From assembly GCF_003248515.1 (NCBI RefSeq), contig NZ_QFOB01000001.1, positions 310,001 through 374,000 of the forward strand: a DNA stretch of 64,000 nucleotides, written 5' to 3'. The notes under the pieces are model-generated. The model was not told the DNA's origin. It saw only the letters and a program-made list of their open reading frames with translations, and did not search any database. The DNA comes from Sphingomonas sp. (lineage in GTDB: Bacteria > Pseudomonadota > Alphaproteobacteria > Sphingomonadales > Sphingomonadaceae). The position numbers and the translations under genes are program-made. This document shows, piece after piece, positions 24,525-33,015 of this stretch; within the stretch, counting starts at the first letter, position 1; every line of letters begins with the position of its first letter.

Positions 24525-25237
24525 CCTACGTGCAGGGCTTTCTCACGCCCGTGCCGATCGCCAACAAGGCGGCCTATCGCGATCATGCGGCAGGCGCGCT
24601 TCCACTGTTCAAGGAATTCGGCGCGACGCGACTGGTGGAAGCATGGGGCGATGATGTGCCGGCGGGCAAGCTGAACGATTTTCACGGCGCGGTGCAGCGC
24701 CGCGAGGACGAAGCGGTGCTGTTCAGCTGGATCGAATATCCCGATCGCGCCGCCTATGACGCCGCCGTCGAGAAGATCATGACCGATCCGCGCATGGGCG
24801 AGATGCCTCCCCTGCCCTTCGACGGACAGCGCATGATCTATGGCGGCTTCGACGTGATGATGGACGAGGGGCCGGGCGGCGACATGGGCTATGTCGATGG
24901 CTTCGTGCTGGCCGTGCCGGCGGCCAATCGGGAGGCCTATCTGAGCCTGGCCCGCACCGTTTGCGCGATTTTCCGCGATCATGGCGTGACCCGCTATGTC
25001 GAGGCCTGGGGCGACAATGTGCCGCACGGGCACATCACCGATTTCCATCGCGCCACGCACGCGGCCGAAGGGGAAACGATCGTCTTCTCCTGGGTTGAAT
25101 GGCCGAGCCGCGCTGTGCGCGACACCGGCATGCAGACCTTCCTGGCGGATGATCGGATGAAGACCCCGCCCGCCGACATGCCTTTTGACGGCAAGCGCAT
25201 GATGTTCGGCGGATTCGCGCCGATCCTCGATCGATAA
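24521..25237 (+). CDS. tandem DUF1428 protein
   Basis: The 238-residue protein is two copies of DUF1428 in a row. Copy 1 (about 1-115) and copy 2 (about 120-238) share YV-GF---VP-AN, VEAWGD-VP-G, FSW-E-P-R and the ending PFDG-RM--GGF. DUF1428 is a dimeric ferredoxin-like fold of unknown function, normally one domain of about 120 residues. Its start overlaps the GST stop by 4 bases. Confidence 0.88.
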   Translation: MTYVQGFLTPVPIANKAAYRDHAAGALPLFKEFGATRLVEAWGDDVPAGKLNDFHGAVQRREDEAVLFSWIEYPDRAAYDAAVEKIMTDPRMGEMPPLPFDGQRMIYGGFDVMMDEGPGGDMGYVDGFVLAVPAANREAYLSLARTVCAIFRDHGVTRYVEAWGDNVPHGHITDFHRATHAAEGETIVFSWVEWPSRAVRDTGMQTFLADDRMKTPPADMPFDGKRMMFGGFAPILDR

Positions 25238-25274
25238 GGCCTCATCGGGAAGGCGACCAGCAAGGAGAGAGACG

Positions 25275-26066
25275 ATGCCACGCAACCATCATGGCGAATG
25301 GATCTGGTACGAGTTGCTGACGAGCGATGCGGACGCGGCGCAGGCCTTTTACGAGAAAGTGGCAGGCTGGACGATCGCCCGCGCCGTGCTGAACGGCGAG
25401 CCTTCCCCGATGGATTACCGGATCCTCACCGCGCCTGACGGCCAGAATGCCGGCGGCCTGATGAAGCTGCCCGATGGCGCGCCGATGCGGCCGACATGGC
25501 ACGGCTATATCGGCGTGGACGATGTCGACGCGGCGGTCGACGCGATCGAGGCGCGGGGCGGCAGGCTGCACATGCCGGCGATGGACATGCCCGGCGTGGG
25601 CCGCTTCGCCTTCCTGGCCGATCCGCAGGGCGTGAACATCTATGTGATGCGTGGCGAGCCGGACGAGCGCAGCACCGCTTATGATCGCCGGGCGCCGGGC
25701 CATTGCAGCTGGAACGAGCTGATCGCGCCGGATGATGCGGCGGCGCTCCATTTCTACGGCACGCTCTTCGGCTTCGTGAAGGAAGGCGCGATGCCGATGG
25801 GCGAAATGGGGGAATATCATTTCCTGCGCACCGCTCATGGCACCGAGCCCTTCGGCGCGGTGATGCGCCAGCAGCCCAACCAGCCCGTGGCCGCCTGGAT
25901 CTTCTATTTCCGCATCGCGGATGTGGATGCGGCGGTGGAGACGATACGGGCCGAAGGTGGCCAGGTGGTGATGGGGCCGATGGAGGTGCCCGGCGGCGAG
26001 CGTGTGATCCTCGCGATCGATCCGCAGGGTGCCGCGGTCGGCTTCGTCTCCGCCCCGATTACCTGA
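25275..26066 (+). CDS. two-domain VOC-family protein
   Basis: The 263-residue protein has two VOC modules: residues about 8-125 (GEWIWYELLTSDADAAQAFYEKVAGW) and about 138-262 (GHCSWNELIAPDDAAALHFYGTLFGF). Each ends in a DPQG motif (LADPQGVNIYV and AIDPQGAAVGFV). It resembles the two-module glyoxalase-like hydroxylase group. The ATG follows AAGGAGAGAG. Function unknown. Confidence 0.87.
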   Translation: MPRNHHGEWIWYELLTSDADAAQAFYEKVAGWTIARAVLNGEPSPMDYRILTAPDGQNAGGLMKLPDGAPMRPTWHGYIGVDDVDAAVDAIEARGGRLHMPAMDMPGVGRFAFLADPQGVNIYVMRGEPDERSTAYDRRAPGHCSWNELIAPDDAAALHFYGTLFGFVKEGAMPMGEMGEYHFLRTAHGTEPFGAVMRQQPNQPVAAWIFYFRIADVDAAVETIRAEGGQVVMGPMEVPGGERVILAIDPQGAAVGFVSAPIT

Positions 26067-26076
26067 GGCGGCGGCG

Positions 26077-26565
26077 ATGGAGAAGCTCGTCACCTGCCTC
26101 TGGTTCGATCATGGCGAGGCGCGCGAGGCCGCCTCATTCTATGCGAGCGTCTTTCCCGACAGCCATGTCGGACCCGTCGCGGCGGCGGCGGCGGACTTTC
26201 CGGGCGGCCATCAGGGCATGGAGCTGACGGTGGAATTCACCGTTTTGGGCAGGCCCTTCCTGGGCCTCAACGGCGGCCCGATCTTCCAGCCCAACGAGGC
26301 GGTGAGCCTGATGGTGCAGACCGAGGATCAGGAGGAGACGGATCGCTACTGGGACGCGATCGTCGGCAATGGCGGCGTGGAGAGCGCCTGCGGCTGGTGC
26401 AAGGATCGCTGGGGTTTTTCCTGGCAGATCACGCCGCGCGCGCTGAACGAGGCGATGGCCTCGCCCGATCGCGCGGCCGCCAGGCGGACGATGGAGGCGA
26501 TGATGACGATGCGAAGGATCGATGTGGCCGCGATCGAGCGCGCCTTCCGGGGAGAGGATGCATGA
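26077..26565 (+). CDS. PhnB/3-demethylubiquinone-methyltransferase-like VOC protein
   Basis: The 162-residue protein matches the family often misnamed 3-demethylubiquinone-9 3-methyltransferase: TCLWFDHGEAREAASFYASVFPDS, LGLNGGPIFQPNEAVSLMV, and CGWCKDRWGFSWQITPRAL. It is a VOC fold and unlikely to be a methyltransferase. It starts 11 bases after the preceding VOC gene and overlaps the next gene. Confidence 0.88.
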   Translation: MEKLVTCLWFDHGEAREAASFYASVFPDSHVGPVAAAAADFPGGHQGMELTVEFTVLGRPFLGLNGGPIFQPNEAVSLMVQTEDQEETDRYWDAIVGNGGVESACGWCKDRWGFSWQITPRALNEAMASPDRAAARRTMEAMMTMRRIDVAAIERAFRGEDA

Positions 26566-27014
26566 GCGATGCGCTGGAGCTTTCCATCGAACGGCTGATG
26601 GGCGTGCCGGTCGCGGCGCTGTGGAAAGCCTATACCGATCATCTGAACGAATGGTTCTGCCCGCCGCCGTGGCGCGCCGAAGTGCAGGTGATGGATCTGC
26701 GCGCGGGCGGCCGTTCGGCCGTCACCATGTATGGCCCGAACGGCGAGGTGATGCCCAACGAGGGCGTCTATCTGGAGGTGGTGCCCGAGCGGCTGATCGT
26801 GTTCACCGATGCGTTCCAGCTGGGCTGGAAGCCGGCCGGTCCGTTCATGGTCGGCTTCTTCGAATTCGAGCCGCAGGGAACCAAGACGCTCTATCGCGGC
26901 CGCGCGCGCCACTGGAGCCGGGACGCCTATGAGCAGCACAGGGCGATGGGCTTCGAACAGGGCTGGGCCAAGGTGGCCGAGCAATGGGAAGAGGTGGCGA
27001 AACGGATCGGGTGA
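26562..27014 (+). CDS. SRPBCC/AHSA1-family protein
   Basis: The 150-residue START-like protein begins with ELSIERLMGVPVAALWKAYTDH, then WFCPPPWRAE and an AHSA1 C-terminal helix (HRAMGFEQGWAKVAEQWEEV). Such proteins bind small hydrophobic ligands. It overlaps the PhnB-like gene by 4 bases and ends the block; the J-domain gene converges on it 9 bases away. Confidence 0.88.
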   Translation: MSDALELSIERLMGVPVAALWKAYTDHLNEWFCPPPWRAEVQVMDLRAGGRSAVTMYGPNGEVMPNEGVYLEVVPERLIVFTDAFQLGWKPAGPFMVGFFEFEPQGTKTLYRGRARHWSRDAYEQHRAMGFEQGWAKVAEQWEEVAKRIG

Positions 27015-27023
27015 CGGAAAGGC

Positions 27024-27614
27024 TTACGCGAAAGCGGGCGCTTTCCGGAGAAGCTGATAGGCCTCGATCACCTTTTGCAGCGCGCCTTCGTGGCTGCGAT
27101 CCCCGCCGTTCCGATCGGGATGATAGCGGCGGACAAGCTCCGAATATCGTTCGCGCAGCGCGCGGCGATCAGCATCCACCTCCAGCCCCAGCACCTTCAG
27201 CGCCGTGCGATCCTCGCCCGAAAGCGGCCGCCCATCCTTGCGCTCCTCCGGCCGCGTCGCGCGGAAACGCGCCTGGATTGCATCCAGCGGATCGTGGAAA
27301 TCGGCCCATTTGGGCGGCAGATCGGCGCCTGCGGCAGAGAAAGCGCGCGTCTCCCGCTCCCAGCCCGCATAGGGCCGCTGCTGGGCGGCAATCTCCTCCG
27401 CCGTCATGCCGGAGAAGAAATTATAGCGCTGATTGAACTCGCGAACATGATCCAGGCACAGGAAGCGCCAGTCGCCCGGCCCATCGAAATCGGAACGATG
27501 GCCGCTTTCCAGCGGCGCGCGAAACTCGCCCGGCTGGGAACAGCCAGGTGCCGAGCACATCCGCTCGCCCGGCACCCGGCCGTGAAAGCGTGTGTTCCGT
27601 GCCCCGTCCGCCAC
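27024..27614 (-). CDS. alphaproteobacterial J-domain protein (DnaJ-like)
   Basis: The 196-residue protein has an N-terminal cysteine cluster (CSAPGCSQPGEF..., then FLCLDHVREFN) that may bind zinc. A C-terminal J domain carries the HPD motif (LVRRYHPDRNGGDRS). It would stimulate a DnaK-type chaperone. The J domain at the C-terminus next to bolA and cobS is the common alphaproteobacterial arrangement. It starts at a GTG and is divergent from bolA. Confidence 0.9.
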   Translation of the reverse strand: MADGARNTRFHGRVPGERMCSAPGCSQPGEFRAPLESGHRSDFDGPGDWRFLCLDHVREFNQRYNFFSGMTAEEIAAQQRPYAGWERETRAFSAAGADLPPKWADFHDPLDAIQARFRATRPEERKDGRPLSGEDRTALKVLGLEVDADRRALRERYSELVRRYHPDRNGGDRSHEGALQKVIEAYQLLRKAPAFA

Positions 27615-27640
27615 CTTGTCATCTCCCCGGCAAAACGACC

Positions 27641-27646
27641 TATATA
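27641..27646 (+). promoter_or_regulatory. -10-like TATATA just before bolA
   Basis: TATATA stands out in the GC-rich 38-base gap between the J-domain gene and bolA. Only six bases separate it from the bolA ATG, so if it is a -10 element the bolA message would be almost leaderless. A TTGTCA lies 19 bases further up, a poor spacing. Confidence 0.35.
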
Positions 27647-27652
27647 GGGGCG

Positions 27653-27940
27653 ATGAGCGAGCAGAAAACCGGGCCGGTCGCGGCCGAGATCGAGCGCAGC
27701 CTGCGCTCCGCCCTTTCCCCCCAACGGCTGGCCGTGATCGACGACAGCGAGAAACATCGCGGCCATGCCGGCCATGACGCGCGCGGCGAAAGCCATTTCA
27801 CGGTGGAGATCGTGGCGGAGGCCTTTGCCGGCCGATCCCGCGTGGACCGGCACCGCATGGTCAATCAGGCACTGGCCGGGCTGCTGGCCGAACGCGTCCA
27901 TGCGCTGGCGATCAAGGCCAAGGCTCCGGCCGAAGCGTGA
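27653..27940 (+). CDS. bolA: BolA-family protein
   Basis: The 95-residue protein has the BolA helix-turn-helix-like core: SDSEKHRGHAG as DDSEKHRGHAGHD, then GESHFTVEIVAEAF and RHRMVNQALAGLL. It likely works with a monothiol glutaredoxin in Fe-S handling. Its last four bases overlap the NUDIX start (GTGA). Confidence 0.96.
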   Translation: MSEQKTGPVAAEIERSLRSALSPQRLAVIDDSEKHRGHAGHDARGESHFTVEIVAEAFAGRSRVDRHRMVNQALAGLLAERVHALAIKAKAPAEA

Positions 27941-28386
27941 GCGAGGCTCCGCGCGCGCTGCGCCCCGCCTCGCGCATCCTGCTCGTCGATCCGGCGGGGC
28001 GGGCGCTGATGTTCCGCTTCGTGCCTTCGGATCGCCCGCCTTTCTGGTGCACGCCGGGCGGGGCTGTGGATCCGGGCGAGAGCTATGAGCAGGCGGCGGC
28101 GCGCGAACTGCGCGAGGAGACCGGGCTCATGCTGGATTGCGGCGCGCAGGTCGCGCGACGGCAGGTGGAATTCGTCACGATCGAAGGCGTGCCCGTCTCC
28201 GCCGACGAGCGCTATTTCCTCGTCCGCGCGCCGGATACCACCGTGGCGACGGACGGCCATACCGCGCTGGAACGGGCGGTGATGCAGGAGCATCGCTGGT
28301 TCGATCGCGCGGCACTGGCGGCGCTTGGCGAACCCTACTTTCCTGCGGACCTGCCGGAGATGCTGGCGGAACGGGGCATATGGTGA
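27937..28386 (+). CDS. NUDIX hydrolase
   Basis: The 149-residue protein has a complete Nudix box, GGAVDPGESYEQAAARELRE then ETGL, with the metal-binding Glu pair. It hydrolyses a nucleoside diphosphate linked to another group; the substrate is not evident. The GTG start is coupled to the bolA stop. Confidence 0.93.
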   Translation: MSEAPRALRPASRILLVDPAGRALMFRFVPSDRPPFWCTPGGAVDPGESYEQAAARELREETGLMLDCGAQVARRQVEFVTIEGVPVSADERYFLVRAPDTTVATDGHTALERAVMQEHRWFDRAALAALGEPYFPADLPEMLAERGIW

Positions 28387-28407
28387 TCGCGGCGGCCGAT
28401 AGCCGGC

Positions 28408-29475
28408 CTATCCCCGCTCCCAGCTGATCCACGCAGCATGGGGATGGGCGGAGCCGAGTCGCTCCGTCTCGCCCGCGCCCGGCCATGACCGGATGGTGAG
28501 TCCATGCGTCTTCAGCGCGCGCTCGCCTTCATAGGCGACCCAGCCGAGCGGGCGATCCGGCGTCGCGGCCGCGCCGGCCATGGCCATCGCCGCCTCGATC
28601 CGGGCCTGCCCCTCCGGCGGCAGATATTGCCAGACGATACTGTGCATCAGCACGCGCGCCGTACCTTCGGGCTGCGGCTCGGCGAGGCGCGCCTCCACCC
28701 AGTCGGCCGCGTCCCCCTCCCCCAGATGCGGCGGATCGGCGCGCGCCATTTCGATCGCCCTGGTCGTCCGCTCGATCCGGTCCTGCTGATCCACCCACAC
28801 ATAGGCCATCAGCCGCTCGGCCGATTCCTCGCTGGAAAGATCGATCGGCGTCTTGTCGACGCCGCGCACGCTGGCAATCTCGATCCGCACGTCGGGCGGC
28901 GGCGCGCCGCGCCATTCGGGTGCGATCAGGATCTCCGGATTTTCCGGGCCGACACGCACAGCGCCCAGATCGAAGCCGTAGCGATCGATCATCAGGTTGA
29001 GCCCCGCGCTCGATCCGATCTCCAGCAATTCGAAGCGGACGGGCGTGCCCAGCCCGTGCCGGAAACGATCGGCCAGAGCGAGCAGGCCCGACATCAGCAC
29101 GGCGGAGCGCGCCGCCTCGTTCGTCTGGGGCGGCCCGTCGAGCCACGCCCAAAGCGCGTCGTCATGCGCCGCCAGCGTTTGCGCGATCACGGCCGCGATC
29201 ACCGCCGGATCATGCTCCTCATCCTCGAACAGCGGCACCAGCGCCGGCGCGCGCCGCGCGCGATACAGAGCGTGGACACCGCCGACGAGCCGGAGCGGCA
29301 AGGCATCCGCGATGGGATCGCCCGGCCAGCCGAGCACCCGCGCGCCCGTGCGCGTCGTGTGATCGAGCGCGTCGGCCAGGCCGGAGCAGACACGCGTGAT
29401 GATCCGCATCCCGCTCTTGGCGCAGAATTCCGCCTGCCAGCGGAAGGAATCGCGATTGCGTGCATCGTCGGCCAT
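28408..29475 (-). CDS. DUF2332 family protein
   Basis: The 355-residue protein shows the DUF2332 features RWQAEFCAKSGM at the N-terminus, GWPGDPIADALPLRL, the conserved FELLEIGSSAGLNLMIDRYG motif (methyltransferase-like G-S-S-A-G-L-N) and VLMHSIVWQYLP near the end. The function is unknown; the fold resembles SAM-dependent methyltransferases. The ATG at 29475 is used; the longer frame overlaps hisG antisense. It is divergent from hisG with 48 bases between them. Confidence 0.88.
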   Translation of the reverse strand: MADDARNRDSFRWQAEFCAKSGMRIITRVCSGLADALDHTTRTGARVLGWPGDPIADALPLRLVGGVHALYRARRAPALVPLFEDEEHDPAVIAAVIAQTLAAHDDALWAWLDGPPQTNEAARSAVLMSGLLALADRFRHGLGTPVRFELLEIGSSAGLNLMIDRYGFDLGAVRVGPENPEILIAPEWRGAPPPDVRIEIASVRGVDKTPIDLSSEESAERLMAYVWVDQQDRIERTTRAIEMARADPPHLGEGDAADWVEARLAEPQPEGTARVLMHSIVWQYLPPEGQARIEAAMAMAGAAATPDRPLGWVAYEGERALKTHGLTIRSWPGAGETERLGSAHPHAAWISWERG

Positions 29476-29523
29476 GCGCCGGCATTGCTCCTCCGGAGGG
29501 GGCCGAGTAAAGCGCGCGCTCCC

Positions 29524-30189
29524 ATGAGCCAGCCGCTGATCATCGCCGTCCCCAAAGGCCGCATCCTTTCCGAGGTGATGCCGCTGTTCGCGCATGCCGG
29601 CATCCGGCCCGAACCGGCCTTCAGCGACGAGGGCAGCCGCGCGCTGCGCTTCGCCACCGATCGCGACGATATCGGCCTGATCCGCGTGCGCGCCTTCGAT
29701 GTCGCCACCTTCGTCGCCCATGGCGCGGCGCAGATGGGCGTGGTGGGATCGGACGTGCTGATGGAGTTCGATTATTCCGAACTCTATGCGCCCGTGGATC
29801 TCGACATCGGCCATTGCCGGCTTTCGGTGGCGGAGCCCGCCGACATGGCCATGAAGGATGATCCGCGCGGCTGGAGCCATGTGCGCGTGGCCACCAAATA
29901 TCCCAACGTCACCCGCCGCCATTTCGAGGCGCGCGGCGTGCAGGCCGAATGCGTGAAGCTGAACGGCGCGATGGAGATCGCCCCCGTTCTGGGCCTTTCC
30001 AGCCGGATCGTCGATCTCGTCTCGAGCGGGCGCACGCTGGCCGAGAACGGGCTGGTCGAGGTGGAGCGGATCGCGGACGTCTCCGCGCGGCTGATCGTGA
30101 ACCGGGCCGCCTTCAAGACGCGCGCCGCGCAGATCCTCCCGCTGATCGAGGCCTTCCGCGCGGCGGTGGAGACGAAAAGTGCCGCTTAG
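29524..30189 (+). CDS. hisG: ATP phosphoribosyltransferase, short form
   Basis: The 221-residue catalytic HisG lacks the C-terminal regulatory domain, so it belongs to the short form that needs HisZ, which is not in the window. Motifs include IIAVPKGRILSEVMPLF, QMGVVGSDVLMEFD and NGAMEIAPVLGLSSRIVDLVSSG. It carries out the first step of histidine synthesis. It overlaps hisD by 11 bases. Confidence 0.97.
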   Translation: MSQPLIIAVPKGRILSEVMPLFAHAGIRPEPAFSDEGSRALRFATDRDDIGLIRVRAFDVATFVAHGAAQMGVVGSDVLMEFDYSELYAPVDLDIGHCRLSVAEPADMAMKDDPRGWSHVRVATKYPNVTRRHFEARGVQAECVKLNGAMEIAPVLGLSSRIVDLVSSGRTLAENGLVEVERIADVSARLIVNRAAFKTRAAQILPLIEAFRAAVETKSAA

Positions 30190-31465
30190 GCTGAATGCGG
30201 AAGCGCCCGATTTCGCCGCCGCGTTCGACGTGCTGGTCAATGCGCGGCGCGAGGCGGACGAGGATGTGTCGCGCGATGTCGCCGCGATCGTCTCTGCCGT
30301 GCGCGCGCGCGGCGACGATGCCGTGCGCGACTATACGGCACGGTTCGACCGGCATGATCCGGATGCCGGTGGCTGGGAGGTGGACCGCGCGACGCGACGC
30401 GCGGCGCTCGACGGACTCGAACCCGATCTGCGCAGCGCGCTGGAGCTCGCGGCCGAGCGCATCACAGCCTATCACGCCGCCCAGCGGCCCGCCGATCGCG
30501 ACGAGATGGATGCCGCAGGCGTGCGCCTCGGCGCGCGCTGGCGGGCGGTGGACGCAGCCGGCCTCTATGTGCCCGGCGGGCGCGCCGCCTATCCCTCCTC
30601 CGTGCTGATGAACGCGATTCCCGCCAAGGCGGCCGGAGTCGATCGGCTGACGATGGTGACGCCCACGCCGGGCGGCGAGATCAACCCGCTCGTGCTGGCG
30701 GCGGCGGAAATCGCCGGCGTCGACGAGATCTTCCGCATTGGCGGCGCGCAGGCCATCGCCGCGCTCGCTTATGGCACGGACAGGGTGAAGCCGGTCGATG
30801 TGATCGTCGGCCCCGGCAATGCCTGGGTGGCGGAGGCCAAGCGCCAGCTTTTCGGCGTGGTCGGCATCGACATGGTCGCCGGCCCGTCCGAAATCGTCGT
30901 GGTGGCGGATGGGCAGAATGACCCCGCATGGATCGCGGCCGATCTGCTGAGCCAGGCCGAGCATGATCCGACCAGCCAGTCCATCCTGTTCACCGACGAT
31001 GCGGCCTTTGCCGATGCCGTCGCGGCCGAAGTGAACGCGCAACTCGCCCGGCTTCAGACAGAAGCCACCGCCGGCGCCGCCTGGGATGCGAACGGCGCGA
31101 TCATCGTGGTGCCGGCGCTCGATGCGGCGATGCCGCTCGTCGACCGGCTCGCCGCCGAGCATCTGGAGTTGGCCGTGGCCGATCCGGATGCGCTTTTCGC
31201 CCGCGTGCGCCACGCGGGCTCCGTCTTTCTTGGCCGCCACACCCCCGAAGCTGTGGGCGATTATGTGGCCGGCCCCAATCACGTGCTGCCCACCGGGCGG
31301 CGCGCGCGTTTTTCCTCGGGATTGTCAGTGCTGGATTTCATGAAGCGAACCTCTTTCATCGCCTGCACGGAGACGAGCCTGCGGGCCATCGGCCCCGCGG
31401 CCGTCGCGCTGGCCCATGCGGAGGGGCTACCCGCCCATGCCGCCTCGGTGGCGGTGCGGCTGTGA
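30179..31465 (+). CDS. hisD: histidinol dehydrogenase
   Basis: The 428-residue zinc enzyme catalyses the last two steps of histidine synthesis. Visible motifs are GLYVPGGRAAYPSSVLMN, DEIFRIGGAQAIAALAYGT, VGPGNAWVAEAKRQLFG, DLLSQAEHDP and GPNHVLPTGRRARFSSGLS. It starts with GTG within the end of hisG and its stop overlaps the nusB GTG by 4 bases. Confidence 0.98.
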   Translation: MPLRLNAEAPDFAAAFDVLVNARREADEDVSRDVAAIVSAVRARGDDAVRDYTARFDRHDPDAGGWEVDRATRRAALDGLEPDLRSALELAAERITAYHAAQRPADRDEMDAAGVRLGARWRAVDAAGLYVPGGRAAYPSSVLMNAIPAKAAGVDRLTMVTPTPGGEINPLVLAAAEIAGVDEIFRIGGAQAIAALAYGTDRVKPVDVIVGPGNAWVAEAKRQLFGVVGIDMVAGPSEIVVVADGQNDPAWIAADLLSQAEHDPTSQSILFTDDAAFADAVAAEVNAQLARLQTEATAGAAWDANGAIIVVPALDAAMPLVDRLAAEHLELAVADPDALFARVRHAGSVFLGRHTPEAVGDYVAGPNHVLPTGRRARFSSGLSVLDFMKRTSFIACTETSLRAIGPAAVALAHAEGLPAHAASVAVRL

Positions 31466-31920
31466 GCGGCGCGCCCAACGCCCGCTCGCGCTCCCGCTCG
31501 GCGGCGCGCCTTGCCGCCGTGCAGGCGCTCTACCAGCAGGAGATGGAGAATACGCCGCTCGCGCGCCTGCTCGACGAATTCCACCAGCATCGCCTGGGCG
31601 CCGAGATAGACGAGGAGCGCTACGAACGCGCCGAAGTCGCCTTCTTCGATGATCTGGTGCGCGGCGTTTCCGCGCGCGCGGAGGAAATCGACGCGACGAT
31701 CGAGGCGCATCTGGCCTCGGGATGGAACCTCGCCCGGCTGGATCGTCCGCTGCGGCAGATCCTGCGCGCCGGCACCTACGAACTGATGGCGCGGATCGAC
31801 GTGCCGACCGCCGCCGTCATCACCGAATATGTCGACGTGGCCGATGCCTTTTACGAAAAGCGCGAGACCGGCTTCGTGAACGGCATTCTCGACAAGATCG
31901 GCAAGAAGCTCCGCGTCTGA
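31462..31920 (+). CDS. nusB: transcription antitermination protein NusB
   Basis: The 152-residue all-helical protein has the NusB N-terminus RSAARLAAVQALYQQEM, LDRPLRQILRAGTYELM, and the C-terminal VADAFYEKRETGFVNGILDKI. It binds boxA of rRNA leaders with S10. It is coupled to hisD by a GTGA overlap. Confidence 0.97.
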   Translation: MSGAPNARSRSRSAARLAAVQALYQQEMENTPLARLLDEFHQHRLGAEIDEERYERAEVAFFDDLVRGVSARAEEIDATIEAHLASGWNLARLDRPLRQILRAGTYELMARIDVPTAAVITEYVDVADAFYEKRETGFVNGILDKIGKKLRV

Positions 31921-33015
31921 TCATCCCGCGCCGGGCATGAGCGGGATCCACCAGGTCTCACCCGCCTCGAGCGCACGGAAGCGCGCCGGATCGATCCGCT
32001 CGCGCCGGAGCGCGATCCCCAGCTTGTCGCGCGGCTCGTTCACCCCCTCGGGCGTCAGTTCGAACGTGCCCCAGTGGACACCGAGCGCATAGGCCGCGCC
32101 CAGCTGGCCGAACGCCCGCACCGCATCGTCCGGCCCGATATGATTGTCGGTCACGGGGCCGGTGAAATGATAAGCCCCGATCGGGAGCAAAGCGAAGCGC
32201 ACCGGCCCCGCCGCGCGCGCCTCCGGCGCCCAGCGCATGTCGCCCGGCCCCGTATCGCCGGCATAATAGAGGTTGCCGCCGGGCAGCGTGATCGTGAAGC
32301 CGATCCAGAGCGAGCGATCATGATCGCCCGGCCCGTGCGCGCTCCAGTGATGGGCGCGGTTCACGATCACATCGATGCCGGGGCGGAACGGAACGCGGCC
32401 GCCCCAATCCCGCGCGACCGCCTTGATCCCGTATCGCGCCAGCAGGCGATCATTTTCGAGGCCCGTCACGATCAGCGGGCGATCGCGCCGCCACAGGCGC
32501 TTCATCGTCCCCGTATCCAGATGATCATAATGATCGTGGCTGAGCAGGATCAGATCGATGGGTGGCAGATCGGCCAGCCGCACGCCCGGCTGGCGCACCC
32601 GCTTCGGCCCGGCGAAACTGACGGGCGAGGAGCGCTGCGCCCAGACCGGATCGATCAGGATGTTCAGCCCCTGAGTCTGCACCAGCACGCTGGAATGGCC
32701 GATCCACGTGACCAGCATCGCGCTGCCCGGCACGCGCGCGGGCGGACGTGATGGCGTGACAGGCAATGATTTCGGCCATGTCCGATGGCCGGGCGAGATC
32801 ATCCGCTCCAGCATCGACACGCCATGCCGGCTCTGGTCTCCGCCCGTGCCCTGCCGGCCATCGGGATTGAAGAAGCGCTGGCCATCGAAATGATCGCTGG
32901 GAGGAAGCGCGCCGAGTGCGATCCTCGGCACCGCGCAGCCACCCAGCGTAATCGCGGCCAGCAGGGCGGATCCGCGCCGGATGACGTCGCCCCGCCGGCC
33001 GCCGCGCACCCTCAC
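31921..33015 (-). CDS. MBL-fold lipoprotein, UlaG/NAPE-PLD-like
   Basis: The 364-residue protein has a lipoprotein signal (SALLAAITLGGC, lipidated Cys about residue 27). Its metallo-beta-lactamase fold of the UlaG/NAPE-hydrolysing phospholipase D type shows VTWIGHSSVLVQTQGLNILIDPVW, the metal motif SHDHYDHLD, YYAGDTGPG, and a C-terminal GVHWGTFELTPE. It would be membrane-anchored in the periplasm and could act on a lipid or phosphoester. It overlaps rsh by 4 bases through a GTG start and converges on nusB without a gap. Confidence 0.87.
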   Translation of the reverse strand: MRVRGGRRGDVIRRGSALLAAITLGGCAVPRIALGALPPSDHFDGQRFFNPDGRQGTGGDQSRHGVSMLERMISPGHRTWPKSLPVTPSRPPARVPGSAMLVTWIGHSSVLVQTQGLNILIDPVWAQRSSPVSFAGPKRVRQPGVRLADLPPIDLILLSHDHYDHLDTGTMKRLWRRDRPLIVTGLENDRLLARYGIKAVARDWGGRVPFRPGIDVIVNRAHHWSAHGPGDHDRSLWIGFTITLPGGNLYYAGDTGPGDMRWAPEARAAGPVRFALLPIGAYHFTGPVTDNHIGPDDAVRAFGQLGAAYALGVHWGTFELTPEGVNEPRDKLGIALRRERIDPARFRALEAGETWWIPLMPGAG

